Shown: positions 1 to 8,472 of the stretch, one piece after another
Layout: each line of letters opens with the position of its first letter
How positions within the stretch are numbered: position 1 is the first letter of the stretch
Assembly: GCA_045863555.1 (NCBI GenBank)
Contig: BTUU01000005.1
Location: 124,001-188,000 of the forward strand
Origin: JACRLV01 sp045863555
Lineage (GTDB): Bacteria > Planctomycetota > Phycisphaerae > UBA1845 > Fen-1342
DNA length: 64,000 nt
Reading direction: 5' to 3'
Notes under the pieces: model-generated
Database searches by the model: none
What the model saw: only the letters and a program-made list of their open reading frames with translations
What the model was told of the DNA's origin: nothing
Program-made: the position numbers and the translations under genes

Positions 1-293
1 GCCGCATCGCCGCCGAACTGCCGCTCCACGGCGTCGTAATAGCGCGTCTCCGGCCGCGGATTCCACGCGCTCGGCGAGACGTTATTGACCCCGAGCGAGA
101 AGAACCGCGATCCGTCCGGCGCCGCGAACGCCCACACGCCGCGCGCATCCGGTGCGACTGTGTACCCGGCGGGGCGCGATTCCTGTGCGGTGGCCGCTGC
201 GCCGCAGAGCATGGTCATCGCCACGGAAAGGAGACAGGAATTGCGACGGCGGCCCGGCGTCGCGCGCACTGCTCTTACGACATCGCTTTTCAC
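1..293 (-). CDS. Secreted protein, possible glycoside hydrolase (N-terminal fragment)
   Basis: Only the first 97 or so codons are present; the gene runs off the left edge. The GTG start at 293 lies 3 bp past the stop of the GH1 gene, so it is the last visible member of that operon. Residues 12-30 form a hydrophobic stretch ending in AAATAQ, which looks like a Sec signal peptide with an Ala-X-Ala type cleavage site. The mature part begins with a segment containing DGSRFFSLGVNNVSP, a pattern I associate with the N-terminal region of agarase-like (alpha/beta)8 glycosidases in planctomycetes. That family call is from memory of similar openings and is not proved by catalytic residues, which lie outside the window. 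The position after a beta-glucosidase fits a role in polysaccharide breakdown. Confidence 0.6.
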   Translation of the reverse strand, partial: MKSDVVRAVRATPGRRRNSCLLSVAMTMLCGAAATAQESRPAGYTVAPDARGVWAFAAPDGSRFFSLGVNNVSPSAWNPRPETRYYDAVERQFGGDA

Positions 294-296
294 GGC

Positions 297-1793
297 TCAC
301 CCCCGATTCGCTGCCTTTGCGAGACTCAAACGCTGCGATCCCGAAGGCCGGTCTTCGCCCGCGGTCTCGCCCCCGACGGGATTCGCGCCCATGACCGGCA
401 CATCTCCCGACTCCCGGAGCGAGGCGCCGTTCGTCTCGATCACGCGCCGATACCAGTGCGCCGAGTCCTTCAGCACGCGCTGCTGCGTCGCGTAATCGAC
501 GTACACAAGTCCGAAGCGATCCTTGTACCCTTCCGCCCATTCAAAATTGTCCAGGAGCGACCAGTGGAAGTAGCCGCGGACGTCCGTGCCGTCCGTGATC
601 GCGCGTTCCAGCTCCAGCAGGTACCGCCGCGTGTAGTCAATCCGCTGCGGATCGCGCACCCGACCGTCCAGATCGACCCAGTCCAGGTTGGACATCCCGT
701 TCTCGGTCACCACGATCGGCGAACCGTACCGTTCCCAGAGGAATCTCGGGCCCCAGCGCAGCGACTCGGGCGCAACCGGCCAGTTCAGCGCGGACCGCGG
801 ACATCCGATCGGATGATCTACCGTCACCGCTTCGCCGCTGGTGTCATTCGCCGTCCGTGTTCCCGAGTAAATATTCACGCCGAGAAAATCGACCGGCTGC
901 TGGATCACATCCATGTCGCCTCGATGCACGCGCGGCGCGTCCGCGCCGAAGCAGCGAAGCCCATCGTCCGGATAGCGGCCCAGGTGGATCGGGTCGGCGA
1001 ACCACGCCGTGTTCCACATGTCCGGCTTCAGCACCGCCAGCGTCGCACGCCGCGCCGCATCAATGTCCGCCGCGCTCTCCGTCGCGGGATAATTCACCCG
1101 CACCGCCGGCGCCCAGCCGATCTGGCCCGGCCGCTTCATGACCGCGCGCATCCGCTGCACCGCCTGCCCATGCGCCAGCAGCGCGTGATGCGCCGCTGCG
1201 AGCTGCTCGCGCACTGACAGCTTCAGCCCGGGCGCGTGAATGCCTTGCCCGAGCCCTAGACCGATGAAGATCTGCGGCTCGTTCAGCGTGATCCAGCGGT
1301 TCACGCGGTCCGAGAGCCGCGCCGTGACAACGCCCGCGTATTCCGCAAACCACTCCGCAATCTCGCGATTCTGCCAGCCGCCGCGCTGCTGGAGCGCGTC
1401 GGGAAGCTCCCAGTGATACAGCGTCGCCCAGGGTTCGATCCCCGCCGCGAGCAGCGCATCCACCAGCCGTTCATAGAACGCCAGACCCGCTTCGTGAACC
1501 GCGCCCCGTCCCGTCGGAAGCACGCGCGGCCACGCGATCGAGAATCGGTAAGCCCGAAGCCCCATCCGCTGCATCAGCTCCACATCGTCCGTGAACCGGT
1601 GAAAGTGATCGCACGCCACGTCCGCGTGGTGGCCGCCGTGGATGGCCCCCGCGCGCCGGCAGAACGTATCCCAGATGGACGGACCGCGAAGATCCGCCGT
1701 CGCACCACCCTCGATCTGAAAGGCCGAGGACGCCGCCCCCCAGGAAAAACTTGTGGGAAACACGGTCGCTCGCACCTGATTACGATTGGACAT
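297..1793 (-). CDS. bgl: GH1 beta-glucosidase
   Basis: A 498-residue cytoplasmic glycosidase without signal peptide. It should release glucose from the non-reducing end of short beta-glucosides by the retaining mechanism. Family signatures are clear: an N-terminal FSWGAASSAFQIEG block at residues 16-29, the acid/base glutamate E172 in TLNEP, and the nucleophile E364 in VVTENG. Length is slightly above the usual 440-480, with a polar tail after about residue 455. It starts 6 bp after the stop of a sugar ABC permease, so it is probably co-transcribed with the importer and hydrolyses what the importer brings in. Substrate (cellobiose versus laminaribiose) cannot be read from the sequence; the GH16 enzyme in the same locus suggests laminari-oligosaccharides. 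Confidence 0.95.
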   Translation of the reverse strand: MSNRNQVRATVFPTSFSWGAASSAFQIEGGATADLRGPSIWDTFCRRAGAIHGGHHADVACDHFHRFTDDVELMQRMGLRAYRFSIAWPRVLPTGRGAVHEAGLAFYERLVDALLAAGIEPWATLYHWELPDALQQRGGWQNREIAEWFAEYAGVVTARLSDRVNRWITLNEPQIFIGLGLGQGIHAPGLKLSVREQLAAAHHALLAHGQAVQRMRAVMKRPGQIGWAPAVRVNYPATESAADIDAARRATLAVLKPDMWNTAWFADPIHLGRYPDDGLRCFGADAPRVHRGDMDVIQQPVDFLGVNIYSGTRTANDTSGEAVTVDHPIGCPRSALNWPVAPESLRWGPRFLWERYGSPIVVTENGMSNLDWVDLDGRVRDPQRIDYTRRYLLELERAITDGTDVRGYFHWSLLDNFEWAEGYKDRFGLVYVDYATQQRVLKDSAHWYRRVIETNGASLRESGDVPVMGANPVGGETAGEDRPSGSQRLSLAKAANRG

Positions 1794-1799
1794 CAGACA

Positions 1800-2687
1800 T
1801 CATCCTTTGACGGCTCCGCTCGTCAGGCCGCTGATGAAATCGCGCTGCAGCAGCAGAAACAGCAGCAGCAGGGGCGCGATCGACACCAGCGTCCCGGCCA
1901 TGAGCAGACCGTACTCCTGGTAGTACACGCCGCGAAGCTGGGCCACCGTCACGGCGAGCGGAAAATTGCTCGGCGTCTGGAGGACCACCTGCGGCGTCAG
2001 AAAATTGTTCCATGTGCCGAGAAACGTAATCATCAGAAACGCCGACGCCATCGGCATGACGAGCGGCAGTGCAATCCGGAAAAACGCGGCCACGTCGCCG
2101 CAGCCGTCGATCCGCGCGGCTTCGAGCAGTTGCGGCGGGACGGAACTGATCGTCGCCTGTCGGAAGAGGTAGACGCCGAAGGCCGGCGCCGCCGCGGGCA
2201 GAATGAGCCCCGCCATCGTATCGAGCAGTCCAAGCTGAAAGAGCAGTTGATACCCCGGCGCGAGAAGCAGCGTCGGCGGGATCACAATCGCCGCCAGGAC
2301 CAGCGCCTCGACCGTCCGCCGGCCGCGAAATCTCAGGCGGGCCAGCGCAAACCCGCCCATGGCCGCCGCGAGCGTCGCAACGACCGCCGTAACCGACGCC
2401 AGGAAGACCGACACGAGCGCCGCCCGTGCAATGCCGAGCGGAATCAGCGCCTCGAAATGCTCCAGCGTCAACCGTCCCCACGCGACACCCAGAAATCCCT
2501 CGCCTCGCGGCAGGAACAGAGAAGTGAAGAAATCCTCGTTTCGCTTGAGTGACGCGCAGATGAGCCAGACCAGCGGAATCACGATCAGTGACGCGGCTGC
2601 CGCGAGCACCCCGTGCGAAATCACATCGCCGGCCCGCTTCGCCCCTGATCGGTGAGTGCCGGCGCTATCCATGCGTGGCTGGCTCAT
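1800..2687 (-). CDS. Carbohydrate ABC transporter permease, MalG type
   Basis: Inner-membrane permease of a CUT1-type sugar importer, 295 residues from the ATG at 2687. That start overlaps the stop of the upstream permease in an ATGA arrangement, which is why I prefer it to the in-frame start 23 codons upstream. It has about six hydrophobic segments, and near residues 190-215 the EAA loop (EAARIDGCGDVAAFFRIALP) that docks the ATPase. Its partner is the MalF-like permease just upstream, with the binding protein before that. No cognate ATPase gene lies in the window, so a shared MsmK/MalK-like ATPase elsewhere is likely. Followed closely by the GH1 gene. Confidence 0.93.
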   Translation of the reverse strand: MSQPRMDSAGTHRSGAKRAGDVISHGVLAAAASLIVIPLVWLICASLKRNEDFFTSLFLPRGEGFLGVAWGRLTLEHFEALIPLGIARAALVSVFLASVTAVVATLAAAMGGFALARLRFRGRRTVEALVLAAIVIPPTLLLAPGYQLLFQLGLLDTMAGLILPAAAPAFGVYLFRQATISSVPPQLLEAARIDGCGDVAAFFRIALPLVMPMASAFLMITFLGTWNNFLTPQVVLQTPSNFPLAVTVAQLRGVYYQEYGLLMAGTLVSIAPLLLLFLLLQRDFISGLTSGAVKG

Positions 2688-3583
2688 GCGTCCTCCCCGC
2701 GCGAGAGGCAGCGCATCGCCACCGTGCAGATCGCGAGAACGATCGCCAGCACCCACGCGATCGCCGACGCGTAGCCGAGATCACCAGCCTGAAATCCCGT
2801 CTGGTAAAGATACATTACAACGCTGAGGCCGCGATTCTCCGGCCCGCCCGTGCCGTTCAGCAGCACGTAGGGAAGCTCGAAGAACTGCACGCTCCCGATG
2901 ATCGAGAGCAGCACCACGAACGACGCGATCGGCCGGATGCTCGGAAGCGTCACATGCCGGAAGCGCCCCACCGCGTCCGCGCCGTCGATCGTCGCCGCCT
3001 CGATCAGCTCGCGCGGCACGTTCTGAAGCGCCGCGAGGAAATAGACCATGTTGAATCCCACGTACTGCCACAGCGTCGCCAGGATCATCGCCGGCATGAC
3101 GTACGTTTCGAGCCACGGAAAATCGAGGTCGAAACCCACGGCCGCGTGCAGCGCCTGGTTCACCAGCCCCGTGCGCTTCTCGAACAGCACCATGAAGATC
3201 ATCGCCACAAACACGACCCCGACCAGCGCCGGCGCGAAGAAGATCGTCCGGTAGACCGCCCGGCCGCGCAGGCCGGGACGGTTCAGCAGCAGCGCAAGGC
3301 CCAGCGACAGCGGAAGCTGAATCAGGATCGAACCAAGCGTAAAGACGCCCGTGTTCTTCGCGGCCTTCCAGAACATCGGATCGCGCAGCAGGAACTCGAA
3401 ATTCGCCAGCCCAACGAACCGCGCCGTCCCCGGCCCGAACGTCTGCTGAAACGCGAGCAGGACCGCCCGCAGCAGCGGATACGCCGTAAACAGAATGAAG
3501 ATCAACAGGAACGGCCCGATCAGCAGCCAGGCCCCCGCCCGCGCCGCAGTCCCCTCACCATTCGCGAGCCGCGGGGAAGTCAC
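2684..3583 (-). CDS. Carbohydrate ABC transporter permease, MalF type
   Basis: A 299-residue inner-membrane permease, partner of the MalG-like protein downstream. The first membrane segment follows a short polar N-terminus; the EAA loop reads EAATIDGADAVGRFRHVTLP near residue 205. The ATG at 3583 overlaps the stop of the solute-binding protein gene (ATGA), so binding protein and permeases are translationally coupled. Length and topology fit short MalF/UgpA-like permeases that lack the large periplasmic insertion of E. coli MalF. The sugar is not readable from the permease; the operon points to beta-glucan oligosaccharides. Confidence 0.93.
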   Translation of the reverse strand: MTSPRLANGEGTAARAGAWLLIGPFLLIFILFTAYPLLRAVLLAFQQTFGPGTARFVGLANFEFLLRDPMFWKAAKNTGVFTLGSILIQLPLSLGLALLLNRPGLRGRAVYRTIFFAPALVGVVFVAMIFMVLFEKRTGLVNQALHAAVGFDLDFPWLETYVMPAMILATLWQYVGFNMVYFLAALQNVPRELIEAATIDGADAVGRFRHVTLPSIRPIASFVVLLSIIGSVQFFELPYVLLNGTGGPENRGLSVVMYLYQTGFQAGDLGYASAIAWVLAIVLAICTVAMRCLSRGEDA

Positions 3584-5025
3584 TGGGAACCCTCCGCGTC
3601 CTTTGCCGCCGACTCGGAAACGAACGAATTCCGTCGGACGTTCGCCAGCACGTCCGCCTGCGCGATCGCCAACACGCGCCGTGCCTCCGCCTCCAGCGCA
3701 TCGCGCGTCGCACCAGGATTCCGCCGCGCAAACGCAGCAACCGCCATCGCCGCCGATTGCAGCCGATCCGCCGCGATCGCTCCAAAAGGAGAGCTGTGCC
3801 TCAGCGGGACGTATGGCGCAAGCTCGATGTAGATGCGACCCTTCGCCTGTCCGGAGAAATACGCATCCGGCTCATCAAAAACCGGATCGCTCCACAGCGA
3901 CTTGACTGGCGTGATGATGTCCCCCCGCCGATACAGCTCACGCGCCGAGGTCGGCGACAGGTAGAGGTGCTTGGCAAACCGCCACAGCGCCTCCGGGTCC
4001 GCCGCCGTCCGCGATATCCCCAGCATCGTCCCGCCCCAGACGCTCGTCCTTCGCCCGCCCGGCCGCCACGCCGGCAGCGGCATCAGCTTGACCTTGCCCG
4101 CCAGTTGCGGAATCTCATTGCGCCAGATATTGCACATCCAGTCGGGCACGAACGACGCAACCACGTACCCGTCCAGCAGCAGCTTGTTCCCCGACGCGGA
4201 GAAGTAAGGCACATCCGCCGCGATCCGCTCCGGCCCCGTGCACCACGCAGCCACCTGGGCGAGCACCGCCGCCGTCACGGGATCATCGAGTGTCGGCCGG
4301 CCCGCGGAGTCAAACAGCGTTCCTCCCGCCTGGAGCAGCAGCAGTTCGATCACCTCAAAATGCGTCTCCCACAGGTTGAGCAGGTACCGGCGCGGCCGCC
4401 CGTCCTCGTCGCGCTCGGCCATGAGCGGCCACAGCACCCGCACGAAGTCTTCCCAGGTCTCGATCGTCGCGACGTCGATGCCCGCCGCCTCGACGATGTC
4501 CGCGCGATACCCCAGCATCACCGGGTGCACATCGTGCGGAAGACCGAAGATCCGCCCCCGCGTCGTCCACGGCGAAAACGACGCCGGGTTGATCGCCTGA
4601 TCCAGCCCTTCGGCTTTCAGTCGATCCGTCAGATCGACGAAGCCGACGCTCTCCAGCGGTCCCGCGAACGCCCGCGCGGCGTTCCGGCGTTCCACCTCGA
4701 TCAGCTCCGCAACGGTCGTTTCCGCCAGAAACGCCGAGAGCATCCGCTGCTCGATCGCCAGCAGGCTCAGCAGCGAGAGATTCACATGCGGCGTCTGCGA
4801 CGCATTCCATTCCGCCACCTGCTGCTCGTAGACCTGGTGATGCAGCCGTGCGAATGTCCACAGCCGCACGCCCGCGCCGCTCACGGCCGGTTTCGCGGCG
4901 AGCAGCAGCGAAGAGACGAGGGCGGCCGCCAAGATGAGAATCGGCCCGGCCGGGGCCCGGCCGATTTGATCCGCCTCCGTGTCCGCCCGACTACGCACGC
5001 GTCGCCCCCGAATAGAACACGGCAT
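3580..5025 (-). CDS. Extracellular sugar-binding protein of ABC importer
   Basis: A 481-residue family 1 solute-binding protein. I chose the ATG at 5025 because an AGAGG motif sits 10 nt upstream; an in-frame ATG 17 codons earlier (5076) has no such site. A hydrophobic stretch at about residues 28-45, without a clear lipobox cysteine, acts as a signal peptide or anchor. The mature protein shows the usual features of the family: a VRLWTF first strand, a WTTRGRIFGLPHD segment and a C-terminal helical region. It should capture oligosaccharides in the periplasm and deliver them to the two downstream permeases, whose first gene overlaps it by 4 bp. Specificity for beta-glucan fragments is inferred only from the neighbouring GH16 and GH1 genes. 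Confidence 0.88.
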   Translation of the reverse strand: MPCSIRGRRVRSRADTEADQIGRAPAGPILILAAALVSSLLLAAKPAVSGAGVRLWTFARLHHQVYEQQVAEWNASQTPHVNLSLLSLLAIEQRMLSAFLAETTVAELIEVERRNAARAFAGPLESVGFVDLTDRLKAEGLDQAINPASFSPWTTRGRIFGLPHDVHPVMLGYRADIVEAAGIDVATIETWEDFVRVLWPLMAERDEDGRPRRYLLNLWETHFEVIELLLLQAGGTLFDSAGRPTLDDPVTAAVLAQVAAWCTGPERIAADVPYFSASGNKLLLDGYVVASFVPDWMCNIWRNEIPQLAGKVKLMPLPAWRPGGRRTSVWGGTMLGISRTAADPEALWRFAKHLYLSPTSARELYRRGDIITPVKSLWSDPVFDEPDAYFSGQAKGRIYIELAPYVPLRHSSPFGAIAADRLQSAAMAVAAFARRNPGATRDALEAEARRVLAIAQADVLANVRRNSFVSESAAKDAEGSQ

Positions 5026-5086
5026 CCGCAAGAGACCTCTCCCGCGGATGCCGTGCACCAGACTCCATGCCGGCACTCGCGCCGGA

Positions 5087-8000
5087 TCAACCGCAGATCG
5101 AGCCGAACACGCTCAACAGCAGCGCCAGATCGTTAAGCGACACGGCCCCGTCGCCGGTCAGATCGCCCTGCTCGAACGTCGCTCCGCTCGCCGTCCCGAA
5201 GTTCGACAGCAGTTGCGACAGATCGCTCAGGTTGACCTGCAGATCGCCGTTCAGGTCGCCCGGGCAGGCCGTGGGCGGCCCCAGGTACACGTTGTCGACC
5301 ACGATCGACCCCGCGTTGCCCCACGTCGCGACCTCATTGTCGAACGCGATCGCGACGACGAACTCGTTCGCGTCGTCGAGCCCCACGCCCGTCAGGAACA
5401 GGTCGTCGATGTCCAGCGTCCCGCCCGTGCCCCACACCGTCGTCGTGCTCACGAACGCGATCGTGACGGTGTACGAACCCTGGTTGTAGTTGAATACGCC
5501 GTCGCCCTGGTCGATCTGCACCAGCGTCGCCGTCGACAGCGCGCCGCCGACGCTCTGGTACGATCCGTTCGCCAGCGTCTCGAATTGCAGCGCCGTGTTG
5601 TCCGCATCCTCAACGCGGAAGAGGTACGTGCCGAGGATTTCGCCGGCACCCGCATCCGCGGTGCCGCGGAACATGCCCGTCAGGAACAACTGCGACGGAT
5701 CGCCGCTCAGATCGGCCGGAACATTCGTAAACGTCACGCCGACCCAGAACCCGCCCGTCGCCGGGTTCACGCCATCCACGTCGATCTGCGCGCCAGGCCC
5801 GCCGCCGACGCCGCACGTCAGGCAACCCCGCGCGATCGCCGTGCCGCCCGAAGCGCCGCCGTACGTGCCGTAGAACGACCCTTCATTCTCAAGGCCCGTG
5901 TCCCACGGTCCGTTGATCGCGCCGCCGATACCGGTAACCGAGCTGAAATCCTGCGAGAAGTCGCCGAAATTCGTGACGCCTTCGCTCAGCAGCCCGCCCA
6001 CCTTGTCGAATGCACCGTCGGAGACTCCCGAGAAGGTCACGCGGCCGACTTCCCGACGCGTCGTCACCGGCGTCAGGAAGAGGTTGTCAACCTGAAGCGT
6101 TCCGCCGTAGAGCCAGCTCGTTTCCGGCTCGATGAACGACAGCGCGACCGTGTACGTCGCCGAGTCCAGATCAAAATTGCCGTCGCCGCCGCCGCCGAGC
6201 CGCGGCCCTTCGGTCGCCGTGCTCAACGGTCCGCCGACCGTCTGCCAGTCGCCGGTCGCCGTCACCTGCCAATACATCCGATCGCCCTGTGCATCCTCGA
6301 TCCGCAGTTCGTAGATGCCCAGGTTTCCGCCCGGCTGCGCAAGGCCTCTCACGTTCGCCGTCAGCGCAACCTGCGAAAGGTCGGTCGATGCAAGACCCTG
6401 GTTACCCCAGCTCAGACCGGCATACCACCCGCCGCCCGGACCGACGATGATGTCGAGCACGGAGATTTCGCCGCCGCCGCCGGTCTGCCCGCCGCCCACG
6501 AGCCCGCGCGCCGCGAAGCCGCCGCCGGTGAACACTTCAACCTGTCCGAAGACGCCGCCGAATGCACCTTCACCACTGATTCCCGTGTCCCAGTCGCTGT
6601 CCGACCCGAACAGAATTCCATTGGCGACATCCGTATCACTCAGGAATGTCCCGCCGCCGACGCCCGTAACCGTGTCGAAATCCTCATCCAGGCCCGCCGC
6701 GCCGACTCGGTACCCCTCAAGCCGAAGCTGATACGCCCCGCCGACCGTCTCGCCCTTGATATCCGCGGACAGTTCAAGGTCGTCGAGCCCCGTTCCCGGC
6801 GCGATGGAAAGCGCGTTCCAGTACAACCCGCCATACCACACACTCCCCGTGGAGTCCTGGTTCGCGAAACGCAGATTGTCGACGTCCAGTGTTCCGCCGG
6901 TTCCCCAGGCCGCGCTCGCCGTATCGAAGGCGACCACGACGACGTAATTCGACGAGTTCCGATCGAACACGCCGGTCGCCGGCGTGCCCGTCGCATCGGC
7001 TTCAATCGCGGTCGAGAGCGGACCACCGATCGTCTGATAGCTGCCGTTGGCGGTGGTGTTGAAGAGCAACCGATTACCGTTCGCGTCCTCAATCCGCAGT
7101 TGCACACCGCCGAGCGTTTCGCCGGCCCCGACGTTTGCCGTGCCGCGCACCGCCGTCTGGAGCGTGAATGTCGAGAGATCGACGCCACCAGGTCCACCCA
7201 CAAGCCGTGCACTGACGTCATCGAGGTGAATGGCGCCGCCTTCGTACAGCCCCTGCGCGGGCTGCACGAACTCAAACACCGCCCGCATGCCCACCGTTCC
7301 GGCCGGCGCCGTCAGTTGGAGAGCCGGCGGATCCACCCAGACATTGAGCGGGCTGCTGCCGTCGAAGATTGTCGCCTGGTTGCTCAGCAGCACCGCGCCG
7401 CCGCCGTCGACGAATTCGATCCGCATCTGCATGAAATTCTGCGTGCCCGCGATCGAATCGTCGGAGTTCGACCGCGCGTAGCCGTCAATCTGCCAGACTT
7501 GTCCCGGCTGCGCGGGAAGCTGCTGATAGATGCCCGAAGCGTTGTACGTGCCCCAGAAGCGACCGAACATCTTGCACAACGTATTTCCCGTGCGCGGGAT
7601 GATCGCCGGCGGCCCACCCGTCGCCGTCACGGCGTCGATGTTCCAGCCCTCGCTGTACTCGACCCACCCGGTGAGCCCGGTTTCAAAACTCGGATTCTGC
7701 ACCGGAACAGCACCGGGCAGCGAACCGAGCGGCCACTGCATTCCCGCGTACCAGTTCCCGCCCAGATTGCTCACGTTGCTCACGCGCAACTGCCCGCGTC
7801 CGCTGCCCAAAACGCCCCCGGTCGTCAGGCCGCTGGCAGTCATGTTCCCGACCAGGATCGCCCCGCCGAACGTGCCGCCGAACGCCTGCTCGCCGGCAAT
7901 CCCGGTATCCCACCCCGGTGTGAACCCGTTCGTGTCGGGTTGCCCGTTACCGACTAGAAACGCACCGCCGCCGAGGCCGGTGACGGAGTTGAAGTTCTGA

Positions 8001-8320
8001 TCAATGAGGTTGTACGTCACGCCATTGATTTGAATCTGGCCGCCGCCGGTCCCGCCGACGCCGCCGGTCGCCAGCCCGCGAGCCAGCGCCCCGCCGATGT
8101 GCGCGTACCCCGCGGTGCCGGCAAACGCATTCTCGCCGGCCAGGGCCGCGTCCCAGTCAAACGTCTGGCCGAAGCCCGATCCGCTGAAGAACGTCGTTCC
8201 GTTCCCCGCGACTCCGCTGAAGTCCTCATCCAGCACCTGCGCTGCCGCGCCGGTCGCACCGAGCGCGAGCACTGCGAGCGTCGCGCCAATCTTCCCGAAG
8301 GAACCCGTGGAAAGCATCAT
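5087..8320 (-). CDS. Large secreted repeat protein with CBM-like and dockerin-like domains
   Basis: A 1077-residue exported protein. Residues 1-28 are a signal peptide ending in TGAAAQ. The body is built from recurring modules. One, seen four times with variation, contains DEDFxxVxGxGG followed by WDTGIxGExAFGGxFG. A second, seen at least three times, begins (L/F)R(I/V)ED and ends with a GTLDVDNL-type strand. Near residues 208-390 lies a beta-sandwich-like segment starting NPSFETGLTGW and ending HLDDVS, very like the CBM4/9-type module of the neighbouring GH16 enzyme. The last 60 residues (CPGDLNGD, NLSDLSQLLSNFG, then a second GDLTGDG copy) form a dockerin-like calcium-binding repeat pair ending in cysteine. 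No catalytic domain is recognisable. It may bind glucan or scaffold other proteins at the cell surface; the function is unknown. Confidence 0.85.
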   Translation of the reverse strand: MMLSTGSFGKIGATLAVLALGATGAAAQVLDEDFSGVAGNGTTFFSGSGFGQTFDWDAALAGENAFAGTAGYAHIGGALARGLATGGVGGTGGGQIQINGVTYNLIDQNFNSVTGLGGGAFLVGNGQPDTNGFTPGWDTGIAGEQAFGGTFGGAILVGNMTASGLTTGGVLGSGRGQLRVSNVSNLGGNWYAGMQWPLGSLPGAVPVQNPSFETGLTGWVEYSEGWNIDAVTATGGPPAIIPRTGNTLCKMFGRFWGTYNASGIYQQLPAQPGQVWQIDGYARSNSDDSIAGTQNFMQMRIEFVDGGGAVLLSNQATIFDGSSPLNVWVDPPALQLTAPAGTVGMRAVFEFVQPAQGLYEGGAIHLDDVSARLVGGPGGVDLSTFTLQTAVRGTANVGAGETLGGVQLRIEDANGNRLLFNTTANGSYQTIGGPLSTAIEADATGTPATGVFDRNSSNYVVVVAFDTASAAWGTGGTLDVDNLRFANQDSTGSVWYGGLYWNALSIAPGTGLDDLELSADIKGETVGGAYQLRLEGYRVGAAGLDEDFDTVTGVGGGTFLSDTDVANGILFGSDSDWDTGISGEGAFGGVFGQVEVFTGGGFAARGLVGGGQTGGGGEISVLDIIVGPGGGWYAGLSWGNQGLASTDLSQVALTANVRGLAQPGGNLGIYELRIEDAQGDRMYWQVTATGDWQTVGGPLSTATEGPRLGGGGDGNFDLDSATYTVALSFIEPETSWLYGGTLQVDNLFLTPVTTRREVGRVTFSGVSDGAFDKVGGLLSEGVTNFGDFSQDFSSVTGIGGAINGPWDTGLENEGSFYGTYGGASGGTAIARGCLTCGVGGGPGAQIDVDGVNPATGGFWVGVTFTNVPADLSGDPSQLFLTGMFRGTADAGAGEILGTYLFRVEDADNTALQFETLANGSYQSVGGALSTATLVQIDQGDGVFNYNQGSYTVTIAFVSTTTVWGTGGTLDIDDLFLTGVGLDDANEFVVAIAFDNEVATWGNAGSIVVDNVYLGPPTACPGDLNGDLQVNLSDLSQLLSNFGTASGATFEQGDLTGDGAVSLNDLALLLSVFGSICG

Positions 8321-8340
8321 GGTTACGCCCCTTCATTAAT

Positions 8341-8356
8341 GAGCGCCGCGGCGCTC
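8341..8356. promoter_or_regulatory. Perfect 16-bp palindrome upstream of secreted repeat protein
   Basis: GAGCGCCGCGGCGCTC is perfectly self-complementary and lies about 20 bp before the start of the gene ending at 5087. It could be an operator for a dimeric regulator such as the LacI protein of this locus, or an mRNA hairpin in the 152-bp gap after the GH16 gene; G-U pairs would extend the stem. No T-tract follows on the minus strand, so a simple terminator is unlikely. The role is inference. Confidence 0.35.
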
Positions 8357-8472
8357 GTTGTTTCCCCTGCGTTTCGTAGTCCCGACCCTCAAGAACCCAT
8401 CCGCCACGAGCGGTCGCCCCCGTCTGTCGGCCCGGCGCTCCCTTTCCCGCGGCGGCCCGTCGACCGCAGCGA

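Noticed and set aside
4979..7957. A 992-codon open frame on the plus strand opposite the binding-protein and repeat-protein genes
   Set aside because: Arg/Pro-rich composition with no domains; it is antisense to genes with signal peptide, repeats and dockerin, and arises from high GC content.
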